From positions 20,610,872 through 20,674,871 of the forward strand of contig NC_091930.1 of assembly GCF_041260155.1 (NCBI RefSeq): 64,000 bases of DNA, given 5' to 3'. Below, one piece after another: positions 49,728 to 61,172 of this stretch. The translations under genes and the position numbers were made by a program. The notes below the pieces were generated by a model. That model was not told where the DNA came from and searched no databases. It saw nothing but the letters and a program-made list of their open reading frames with translations. Position 1 is the first letter of the stretch; the number at the start of each line of letters is the position of its first letter. Source of the DNA: Ptychodera flava (Eukaryota; Hemichordata; Enteropneusta; Ptychoderidae).

Positions 49728-52330
49728 CTTGCATCAACAATGACAAAGATTGCGTATTTCTATGTGGTGATTTCAATCGCCGCGACATTGAATGGTATAT
49801 TGTTCAAAATGCAGTGCGGCCATCGTCGTGGAATGAACACCTGTCGGACAGATGCATCGAAATAATTAACGAGTATGGTTTGACACAAGTCAACGCACAC
49901 AGAACTTGCAATGATCACGTCTTAGACTTGGTGTTTTCTTTCGGTGGTTCATGTACAGCATCCGTCACCGAAAAGTCTGTTAAATCTAATCATGACGCTC
50001 TTCACTGTGAACTTAAAATTGTCGGTAAGCGTCACATACTTCTGTGTGAAAGATCTGTGTATAATTTTCGAAAAGCTGACTTTGTACACCTGAAGTCACT
50101 TTTGTCATGTATTCCGTGGTCAACAATGCTTGACATTGAAGATCTCGATCAGTGTGTTAGATGTTTTTATGATATTTTAAATAGTGCAATTGATGAATGT
50201 GTCCCTAAAATAAAACTTAGAGGGCGCAAATTTCCTCCTTGGTTCGATGCGGATCTAATTTCTCTATTGAAGGAGAAGGCAGATACCCATCGTAGATTTA
50301 AAAAGTTTGGTAATCCTGCAGACTATGAGTTCACTTTTTTCCCAGCTAAGGTCAGAATTTAAAAGTTGAAAAACATCAATATTGTGAGTATGTAGAGGAA
50401 ATCGACTTATCCTCACAACATAATCCCAAACGCTTCTGGGGTTTTGTTGCTAATAAATCGAAATCTAGTTGTATTCCAAAGGTTATGAAACATACTGATT
50501 CCGTGTTTGATTCACCGATTTTAATTGCTGAAGGTTTTAACGATTTCTTTGAATCTGTTTTTAGTAAACCTGATGAGTCGAGTTTACCTGATGTAACTTC
50601 TATAAAAGATGACGTCTTGTGCAATATCCATGCACGTTACGATGACGTAATGACATTACTACTTTCCACTGATGTAAACAAAGCTTGTGGAGTTGATAAT
50701 GTATCTGGTGTAATTTTAAAAAAGTGCGCTGAGGAACTTGCTTTTCCTCTCACTTATATTTATAATAAATCCCTTTCATCCGGAATCTTTCCGACGTTTT
50801 TTAAGCGTAGCAATGTGGTGCCAATCTTTAAAAAAGGTAATAAGCAGGATATTAGAAACTACAGACCTGTTTCACTAGTACTGTTACCTTTATTTAGTAA
50901 AGTCTTCGAGAAGATCGTTTTTAAGAGTTTATATAGCCATGTTGCTAACGTTATCTCTGATGATCAACACGGTTTTGTTCTTGGGAGAAGCGTCGAGACG
51001 AATCTTGCCACTTACACAGACTTTATTTCAACAGCGTTCAACAATAAATTACAAACTGATTCAATTTATCTTGATTTCAGTAAAGCTTTCGATTCCATTT
51101 CTCATAAACTGCTTATTCACAAACTTTCTTCTTCCGGTTATACCGGTAATTGCATTAAGTGGCTTGAGTCGTATCTGTCTGATCGCTCCCAGAGAACTGT
51201 CATTGAGGGAAGTTTTTCCAAATGGTGCCCAGTTGTATCTGGTGTACCCCAGGGTTCTATTATTGGTCCCCTGCTTTTTATTTTATATGTAAATGATTTG
51301 TCAACATGTGCTCGGTCATCAAATGTTATTTTATATGCAGATGACTCGAAGCTTTATAAAACTATCCAGTCAATTTCTGATTGCACATTGTTGCAGGATG
51401 ATCTTGACAGGGTTGTCCGTTGGTGTTCAACATGGAAGCTTAAGTTAAATATTGACAAATGTGGCTTCATTAGTTTCACTAATAAGACTAAGATGATTAT
51501 TTTTAATTACTCAATTAATACAATTCAAATCACACGTTTTACGTCAATCAAGGACCTTGGTGTCATACTTTGTGGCTCTATGGATTTTTCCGAGCACATT
51601 GATACTGTCGTCAAGAAAGCAATGCGCAATCTAGGTTTCTTAAAACGCAATTGTCAAGATTTCCATAATGTAAAGTCGGTGAAGGCCTTGTACATTTCTT
51701 TGGTACGGAGCTGCCTCGATTTCTGTTCTGTTATATGGAATCCATGGCAAAAGAACCTAGTTGATAAAGTTGAACGTGTTCAAAAGAAATTTATCAGATA
51801 CTTATGCTTTAAACAAAACATACCTTACTGTTCTTCAGAGTATAGAAAATTATGCACATTTTTCAAACTACCTCCCCTTTTTAATCGTAGAAAAGTTTCT
51901 GATCTCTGTTTTTTATACAAATGTATTCATTCTGTGGTTAACAGTTCTTATTTCACACAAATCCCACTGAATGTTCAACGAACTTTAAGGTTTAACTCCA
52001 TTTCGGGTACCAGCAACTAGAATTAATGTTCGCAAGTACTCTTTCATTCCACGTGCTCTGTCCACTTTTAACGAAATTGCAAAATATAATCCAAATATTG
52101 ATATTTTTGACAGATTTAGTCTTTTTAAAAATAGTGTAAAGAATTATTTTTATACATGATCTCGTTTGTGAATCGCAATTGTCTGTTTTTATTGTATTTA
52201 TTGTTCTTTTTTTTTTATTTTGTGTGATTGTGCTTGTATTTCTTTTTATGTCGAGCGGAGCCTGTAATTGGGATTTTATTCCTGTTGGTCTTCCGAATAA
52301 ATAAATAAATAAAATAAAATAAATAAATAA
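49728..52330 (+). mobile_element. 5'-truncated LINE (CR1/Jockey-like), nearly intact
   Basis: The element interrupts the unit sequence between CATACCA and CAGTTTCTGCTCC, which are joined in the sister copy (34481-34505). It starts within the endonuclease (CVFLCGDFNRRDIEW). It continues with CEYVEEIDLSSQHNPKRFWG and the reverse transcriptase, including KAFDSISH, SGVPQGSIIGPLLF and YADD (51334-51345). The C-terminus RVPATRIN...AKYNPN follows, and it ends in an (AAATAAAT)n tail. Two frameshifts are seen, near 50345-50365 and near 52005. No clear target duplication. Confidence 0.88.
50380..52020 (+). pseudogene. LINE reverse transcriptase frame
   Basis: More than 500 codons open without a stop, carrying fingers, palm and thumb of a non-LTR reverse transcriptase. 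Catalytic Asp residues are visible in LDFSKAFD and YADD. It is out of frame with the preceding endonuclease piece (49682-50362) by one shift in a T-rich run. The last about 45 residues of the protein lie in another frame after 52005. Confidence 0.88.
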
Positions 52331-53086
52331 CAGTTTCTGCTCCATAACAAGGACATTTTGTCCCGGTGCTTTTGCCGGCTACTCTTATTTAAAAAAAACG
52401 TCCTTTCCCTATTCCCATGTCTTGGTGCCCATTGAAATCCTTACTCGGTTTAGGGAAGACTAAACCAGAGTAATGCAAAGAAGCCTACGATGTCATGTAT
52501 TTTTTATCATGGCGAACTTAGCATATACTTTCTCTGGTGGGATGACTGCATCACACATTTTCTTAGAAAGCAGACTGGTGATTTAGACTCTCCGTCTCAA
52601 CCAAATATATCATGAACCTCACATGCATACTTAAATGTGACTTCTGATGTGTGACAGCAGTCAATTATAATTTTGACCGTGATGCCTTTGCTAGGTGACT
52701 GGACGCCGTACGTTTTGAGTTCGAATCCCTTCGAGAATGTACTGAATTAATAGGATCATGTGTGGCTGTCCCTCTGTCTTTCTGTCCCCTGTCTGTCATG
52801 TGTATAAGTCAGACATTAACTTACATTATTATCAATAATAATGTTCATCGTAGACTTTGTACTGTATGTATTTTCTGCGCCCGATCTTTCATATACCTCT
52901 CGAACCCCCTTGAAATATCAGCCTTGGCCTGCCGTAGCTCGCTGAATACAAGCCTTGCTGACGGCACAGTTACCTATTATGTGATCGACAAGTCCCCAAC
53001 AAACCCTGCCATCACATTGAAGCTACTGAAAGTATGATATCTTACATTGCATTGAATACTATGGTTATGCATACATCTTTATAAAT

Positions 53087-54486
53087 TCATGTTCACGGTT
53101 ATTTACCTTCTCATTTGATGGACACTACTTTAGTTCCACTTGTGAAAGATAAAAACGGCGATGTTACTAATTCCAACAATTACCATCCAATTGCAATTAC
53201 TACTCCCATCTCCAAACTGTACGAAATAATTATCTTAGATGTAAGCTAGTTCTAAGCACTAGTGATCACCAGTTTGGTTTTAAAGAAAACCACTCAACTG
53301 ATATGTGTATCTTTATTTTGAAAGAGGTCATTGATTTTTACAATCGACATAACAGTACTGTATTTTTATGCTTTCTTGATGCGACAAAAGCATTTGACAG
53401 GATTAATCACTGGACCTTGTTTCGTAAATTGATTGACAGATCTGTTCCACTTTTTATTGTTAAAATTTTAGTTTTCTGGTACAGACACCAAGGTTTTCGT
53501 GTCAAATGGGGTTCAGTGCTGTCGACAGCTTTCCAATCAAAAATGGTGTCAGACAGGGGGGGTGATTCTTTTCCCATGGCTTTTTTGCAGTATATGTAGA
53601 TAAGCTAAGTAATGACCTTGTTGGAACACAAATTGGTTGTTTTCTTGCAGGAAAATGTGTTAATCATCTCATGTACGCAGACGATATTGTCCTTATATGT
53701 CCCTCAGTTTAAGGGTCTTAATAAGTTAGTTAAAAAGTGCTGTAGTTATGCTGCTGTCCACGATATTATCTTTAATGCTAAGAAATCGAAGTGCTTGTTT
53801 GTAAAATCACCAAGGTACAAAATTTCACGTTTACCTCAATTCTTCTTAAGGATACATCGTCAGCCAGATTGGAAATGACAATGATGACATAATGCGCCAA
53901 ATGAGATCGCTGTATTCTCAGGCAAATTCACTTATTCGTAATTTCATAGCTGTTCAACTCTGGTCAAAACTAGGCCTTTTCAAACTTTCTGTTCTTCAAT
54001 GTACTGTTCCCATTTATAGAGTGTCTTCTCCAAAAGAAGTATGAGCGACATTCGTGTTGCTTATAATAATAGTTATAGAATTCTTTTGAATATTAAGCAA
54101 AGATTCAGCATAAGTGAAACATTTGTACGTAATCACATTTTGACCTTTGACAGTAAACTTCGTGCGGCTAGGGATGGTTTTTATCTTAGATTGACTAGAA
54201 GTACAAATACTTTAGTCTGCTCAGCCCTGTGTGGTTATGTTATTAAAGGGAGTAGATGGTGGAAATGTTTTATGACAGATTGTTTATAAGGTTTTACTAT
54301 GCTTGTAGAATCTCTGTATTCTATTGTTGAGACATTTTTATGGAAGCATGTAGTTTGTCTTCGTATTTGTCTGTTTTTCTTTCAAGTTTGCTTTTTTCTA
54401 TGAGCTGGTTCTCGAAATAAAGGTTATTATTATTACATTATTATTATTATTATTATTATTATTATAAATATTTATTATTATTATTA

Positions 54487-54526
<40 letters not shown>

Positions 54527-54578
54527 TATATATTATTATTATTATTATTATTATTATTACATTATTATTATTATTATT
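53087..54578 (+). mobile_element. second LINE fragment, decayed, with (ATT)n tail
   Basis: The insertion splits the unit at TTATAAAT, which is repeated at both ends (53079-53086 and 54586-54593); the sister copy has the uninterrupted site at 35232-35239. Reverse-transcriptase pieces lie in different frames: HQFGFKENHSTDMCIF, LDATKAFDRINHWTLF, then YADD in LMYADDIVLI (53674-53685). Several frameshifts and stops. The 3' end passes into a long ATT repeat. Confidence 0.8.
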
Positions 54579-54590
54579 ATTATTATTATA
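54428..54590. repeat. (ATT)n tail microsatellite
   Basis: Imperfect ATT trinucleotide tract forming the 3' tail of the preceding LINE. Confidence 0.95.
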
Positions 54591-55195
54591 AATAGGCAAT
54601 GTTATACCGTTTATATCGGGAAAAAGCAATGTAACTACGCGTGCAAAGGCATAAAAACGTCGGTAGTGCCATGATGAGACGTATAGACAGACTGCTGTTT
54701 GGGTGGCACGCCATATTTAGGGCACGATACCCCTTCCCCTTTACAAATTGTTCGAGCTTGTTGTCAGATATAAAAATTCGTCTTTGCAAATGGCTGATTG
54801 AATTCACAAAATTTACGCCCGTTCTTCTGCTATTTCTGACAAATGGGCGAAACATTTTATTTCTGTGAGCATCCTCAGGAAATTTATTATAAATGTAATC
54901 TGAATTCTCGGAATCGCATAACTTATATCAACAAGATGGCTTAACAACCAATCCAAGCAACGTCGATATTTGCATTGCAAATAAGTTCCATGTGGGACCG
55001 ACCGTAATGCTATCATGTGTTTTCTTTCCTCCTCAATCAAATTTCCATATCAAAGACTTAACCTTTTGGTGAGGTCGTCAGTGATGCAAACAACGCCCAG
55101 GGACTAAAAAACGGAACCAAAGCCGTACGATTTATCTTTCGGTGTCTGACATCCTGTGTTCTTGTGAAATTGGTCCCCACAGGGCCATTATTTAG

Positions 55196-55202
55196 TATAA
55201 AT
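55196..55202 (+). promoter_or_regulatory. TATA-like site upstream of gene C
   Basis: TATAAAT at the same place as before gene B, 172 bp before the start codon. Confidence 0.35.
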
Positions 55203-55373
55203 GATCACGGGACGCGGGTGTGCGACCACTTTGAGCTCAGAGCTGGCAAATTCCGAACGGAAGACCAAAGTAAATTTCAGCGAGTGTCACGACGTGCCTC
55301 TCAGGAGAAGCATTGTGTTTACAATAGCTTGGTGTCGGGTATTTGGCTATTTTGCCTCACGATTTGCGAGAGC

Positions 55374-55452
55374 ATGGCGATCAACGGAGAGTGTTCGCAA
55401 CAGGACAATGATAAGGATATGCTGAAAGGCCTTAGTGGTGTTAAGACGCTTG
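55374..55452 (+). CDS. gene C exon 1
   Basis: 79 nt identical to gene B exon 1, ending CTTG|GTGAGT in phase 1. Upstream, gene C lacks two bases of TATTTCTGCC (TATTTTGCC region), which shifts any longer frame and supports this ATG as the start. Confidence 0.65.
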
Positions 55453-58400
55453 GTGAGTTGGTTGTTTTGTTGCAATTATTCCACACGAATCCAGTGTAAC
55501 AGTTTATCCATTGTTATTAAGTACAACAAATCAATTTTCTTTTTTTAATTCACCCTGCAGTCTTTGGAATTACAAAGTTTTCGACAGGGCCAAAACAGTC
55601 GATTTTGTGATGTGAAATTATGATGCATTGGATAAAAGATTTCTTTTCTAGGCTAAAGTTTATTTGTAAACAATAACATTTGTCACAGACATGCACGCCG
55701 TAACAACAATCTGAGCTGTCGGCGTTTGTAAATGATATTAGGATTTGAAAAGGAAAATGTAGTTTTTGAGATAGGTCAACAGTAGTGAGAAAGACTCATA
55801 AGTTGAAGCTAGCGGAGTCTCAAGACCTAGCATTACCCAACCAAAATGCTGGTATACTTTTGCTTTTCGACAGACGCACAGAGGTCGTCGTGCGTACACC
55901 ATAGATGAGGCTGTCTAATCTTACTATTTTACAGCAACATTTTAGACCTCCGTCCGACAGGGGCGCATTTGAACGACCTGTGCGTGTTTTGTCACGATTC
56001 CCCGTCGCTAGAGTTAATAAGCCAAATGAACCGTCGTCGGTGAGAAAAAAGAGAAATTATTTATCCTGTGTTTCATGCCAACCTTTAACCGATACACGTG
56101 TAATGTGCAATTATGCTGTAATACGCATAGGCGAAGCGTACAAGGCATATGTGTGCGACAAAACAAAATGTACGTGCTGTGGTCAGGAGATAACTATAAC
56201 CTTCAAGATTTTCTCCATATCTTACATATAGATTGTGTCGAACGTTAATACGCTTATGGTCGTGAACTAATTTTTGAATGGACTTTAAACGTAACACAGA
56301 CAAAAATGCATCACATCATCACTAAAAAGCTGCTTAAAATTGAAAATTTAAAAAGACGCCAAAGTTACTCGAATGGTCGACCTTCATTGTTTTCAATAGG
56401 ATCGAAACTTACGCTTGTCAATGTTTCCGAACATACGTTACTTTCATCATAGACCCTAAGGTCTATGCTTTCATCAGTGTTATCACCTTTTACAAACGTA
56501 TTGTTGCGGTCAGAGGTGTTCTAGTTTAGAAAGTCATTCCACTACAACGTTCTTTAAATTCAACTCAATGTAAGCGCAGAAATCGGCAAAACGTGATAGG
56601 TATTCACGCCCAAAAAACTAAAGAAAGAGATGATTCATTAAGTAAGTTGACGCTTGCTCCAAAACTTCCCATTCGAGAAGTACTACTTTCTGTTTGCAAA
56701 CTATTGATATAATACCTTTAATTCATAGTTTGCACAAGGAACGTATTGCGCTTTTCACACTTTGCTGCAGGAGCAAGATGAAGTTCGTTGCCACGATAAT
56801 TTATATATAAGACGATGCTGCAACTTCTTAGCACAATTGATTCACTAGAGGGTAACTTAGAAATGAGTTTTAATTTAATAACTTATTGTAAACTTTCTAT
56901 TCTGTATATTGCAGTTCATATTTTATCTATCAGAGAAAAGTAAAATGTTACATTGAAACGAACCATGATGGTTTAAGTGTCATCGTCAGACATGCTGAGG
57001 TAATGAATACAATATAGACTGATAGGGAAAGCAACGTATAAAATTCTACAATTCTTTAAATCTGCAAGACATGGAAAGCAATACCCTCTTTACCAACGCT
57101 ATTCCTGCATAACCTATACATGACAACTTCTGTGTGTCCGAGGCTATAGGTGAGGCGCATAAATAGCTGTGAATAAGCAGTGTTACGAAGGGGGACTATT
57201 TTGCTTGAATTGGGTCACTGAAGTCACGCCAATCATAAGCTTAGCTTTAAGCTAGCGTGTCTTTTGGAAAAGGCAGTCTATTCGGTGTAACGTAAAAGAA
57301 GAAGCCAAATGCCATATAAGCATTACAGAGCGTTAATACTTTTTTCTTGAACGCCCAGGGCTGAACAAATCCGATGCGGGTACGTATTTTTTGCAAACAA
57401 TTGAAACTACCCGAACACACTCATACACACAGTAACAGCACAATGCAGTTCATTTGGATGATATAAAAGTGGCTTATTGGTAACGGGACTGTTGTATTAC
57501 TAAAGTGATTAGATATAGCAATTTAGGCGAAACGTGTAATGTTTATTGACAGAGGGATAATTAATCAAATTTGTCACGTAGAGTGCGATGGAAAAATGTT
57601 AATGATAGCTTTACTGTCACAGAAAACGAGCCTGGATGTTGAACACAGATCAACGTCAGTTTCTCCCCACTGGCTCTTGATGCCATCGCAAAGTAGTACT
57701 CCTTTCTCTATTTAATGACTTTTCCCATTGGGGTTGAAACAATGCAAAAGAAAGTAGAGGCACCATTTAAGATATGTAAAACGGTTGTTTTAAAATTTTA
57801 AGTTTCAAACCGTGAATACTACATTTAATGAGTAAAAGAAATGTTGACTTAAAAGAGGACGATTTTAGATCCATGCGTTTTCAGTCGTTTGATGACGTCA
57901 TATCGACCTGGTTACCCAAAGTTTAACATAACATTGCCGTATGGTTGCTTTCCTAGGAAATGTTGTAATTTTCCAACTATTTTATTCCATAGCAGAACAT
58001 TCAATACGTTTATTCAAGAACACTTTCGTGTGCATTCATCTAATGTCTCTTATGAAAAGCCAAATCACGCTCAAAACGTGTCTATCCTTTGATCTTTGTT
58101 TGCAGTTGACACACGTATGCCTAGATACGTATTGCAGACACACTTTCAGAGGCGTATGTGTACGAGTGATAAGGACGTATGGCATACAAATTATGGTCTA
58201 AGTTCTGCTAAAGCGTTTTTGCTATTGTGATACTCTGAAGGGAAGTTCTACGCAATTCCTTCTCTACTAGCACGTGACAATATTCCATCGCCGATATGAC
58301 ACATACATTCTTCCGTAGTTTCACTGTTTTGGCTTTTTGAACTATCTTCCGCATGAAATGGCCTGTCCATACCTCTATACTTCCTTAAATTGGAGTGTAA

Positions 58401-61103
58401 TTTCAGTGCTGGCTTTCAAGTTTGACATTACGAACCCAGGCTTCCATTGGTTTTCCCGCTTGACTCACGGCAAAGCGATTGAAGGAGTCAGTGAGAAAAG
58501 AATAATATCTCCTATCAAACAAAATTGGTTTCTCGGTTTGAGCTTAGTTTTTGCATCCCGTCCATAACGGTGGCAGCCTGATTGGGAACACTGGGACGCG
58601 CTTTGGCCCGAGACGTAATTTTAGCCGCTAAAAAAATATTCCCCAGTACAACCAGTTAATCCCTTTTGCAATCACTGCGACCGAAATTCAAAGAAATATG
58701 CTGTCTTCTTTTGCCACAGGGACATTGCACGGATGTTCGTCAGTACCATTCAAATACGTCGTTGCGACCGAGAACCTACCTTCTACCAGTATCCGAGAGT
58801 TCGGTCGGCATCTACTTTCCAGCGAGAGTGAGCTAGAGACTATCGAATTCGACTGTTCCGGCAAGGGTTACCAGGAGTTCAAATATCAGATCGTGTGGAA
58901 ATGGATTCTGAGGAACGGTGATGAGGCAACCGACTATTGGTTCGCTAACGCTCTGAGACATGTTGGTCTTCACACAGCAGCAGATTCCTTCTTATCTGGT
59001 AGGTCAAATGTGACGAAATCATCAGTTGAAACTCCCCACCTTGAGGAAAAAAAGTACATCGAACACGATTGGAACTAATTTGGGACAATTGGATGGTGAA
59101 GTAATGTCGATTTAATCTGCAAATGTTATCTCACCTGCCTTTCTTTTTATAATACATACTTGTTTTTATGAGTAATATGCGATATTGCAACATTCAGCTA
59201 TATGGCACCTAACACTTGTGAGAAATTTGCAAAATATGAAAATCCAATTATCCCAAATTAGTTCCAATCGTGTTATCGAATGCTGTCACTGTTTTTATGA
59301 TCGTTTTAAAATTAGGATGCAGTACTTGTTGATGTGTTTTCCTATCAAAGAGACAGTAATTGCAGGCATGTGTACATCACTGTAATGACAAAATGACATT
59401 TCTATTATTTCACCACGATTCACATTTTATTTTAGTGGAAATTGAACATTTCCATTAAATAGAATTCCACACAATAGAATTACCACAAGGGAGTTTGATT
59501 TTCTAATAAATGTAAAGTTTTGTTTCTCCGCTGCCAAAGTTTGTAAGTGATGCCTAACTATTTTATTTTTGACCTTGAACGGGAGTGATTGAACGTTTCC
59601 TTGTGGAAGGTTTGAGCAGTAGATTTTTGTCTTTCACTTTCGAGGCGTTTACAACCTCATGTGTCATGAGCTCACTTTTTCGTCACTTTCGCTTCCTTCA
59701 CTCATCATAACAGGCATGATCTGCACGTATATTTAATACAGAATCGACAGATGGGTCACAGACCATACAAATATTGCATAAGACAAGGAACACCCAAAAA
59801 ACAAGTTTTATCGGTACATTTGCCCTTACAGGTAACTGCCCCACCATTCCGTCGTCAACGGAAGAAACTGGAGAAGCTGGCATAGGAACGATGCGCACCA
59901 TAGCAGTGCAAGAAAGAGAAAGCCAACGAACAAAAAGTGCTCTACAACCCGAACCCGAGACAATAGGTAGGATTTCTGAGGAACAGGAATACCAGGAACC
60001 GATGCCAGCCTCTATGCCAATGCCAGGCCAACCGGAAAGATTTCACTTCTGCACAAGAACGCCTCTGTGGAGATCTCGGCTTACAGGTGTGCTCGCGGTA
60101 TCTTTTGCTGTCATGGTGTTATCCATGGTAGTACCACTACTTTGCAACCTCGGAGAAACCGAACCACTGATAAAAGGTACTGGTTGCAGTATTTTCGTCA
60201 TCACGCTCTTTGCAGCTACTGTGATGGCAGTTGTCCGTCAGCGAGATCCTTTAAAAGGTAAGTATTAACGAACACTAATGATGTACATCGGCTGTGAACA
60301 CAAAATGTGCCTGATCAAAAGTGAAATACGAGACAAACTTTTCGGCTGTGTTGATGGAATTTAATGGTATCCACACCAACAGTAATTACCATTAGTATGA
60401 CTCTTGCAAAAAGACAAGAGGATATTCCTGGGTTAACTAAATCAAATAAATAAGGACCAAAAATCAGTTTGTATACAGCTACTGTTTGTTCGTCAACACT
60501 TTCGTGACAGCAAAAATGTAAATTTTCTTTCTCACACAAGTTTAATATTCCATAGGTCATATCTCCTTAGGTTTGCCAGTTGAATTGCGACAACCTGTAA
60601 GAGTCTTTGGTGGTGAAAGCCATAAGGGATGTTTGCAAAAGATACGGAAACAGTACAAGGAACATTGTTGTAGACCCGCAGAACCGGGTGAAGTGCTGGT
60701 ACAGGTGAGTTAACGCCGCCACACTTGTCAACCAGTAGCAGTTCGATTACTAGTGGGTATACACCATGCTCATTTTCTCAACTGTCTTGTTACCTCATCC
60801 GCTCAAGACGAGAACATGTTTGAATCCCAAAATACTGACCACCAGCAAACAAAAGGATCAATATTAAAATTCTGATAGCATCGATTTAATCTCTAAAGAT
60901 AGATCACGGACACTCCATATTATGTTTACGACCTTCCCGAAATTTTATTACATTTATAGTAACGTATGCTCGGTTGAGCTCACAATAACCTGCGCCGTTA
61001 CAATACTTCAACATTCCATGTTACGTGAGAGAGAGAGAGAGAGAGAGATCGAGAGAGATCGAGAGAGAGATCGAGAGAGAGAGCGAGAGAGATCGAGAGA
61101 GAG

Positions 61104-61172
<69 letters not shown>

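Larger units (their letters stand above)
46815..55190. other. intergenic part of duplication unit 2
   Basis: The 3' flank of gene B and the following DNA repeat 29602-35840, with three large differences: the helicase-bearing TIR element is missing, about 0.85 kb between the positions equal to 32635 and 33490 is deleted (junction near 48665), and two LINEs are inserted. No gene other than the LINE frames. Confidence 0.65.
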
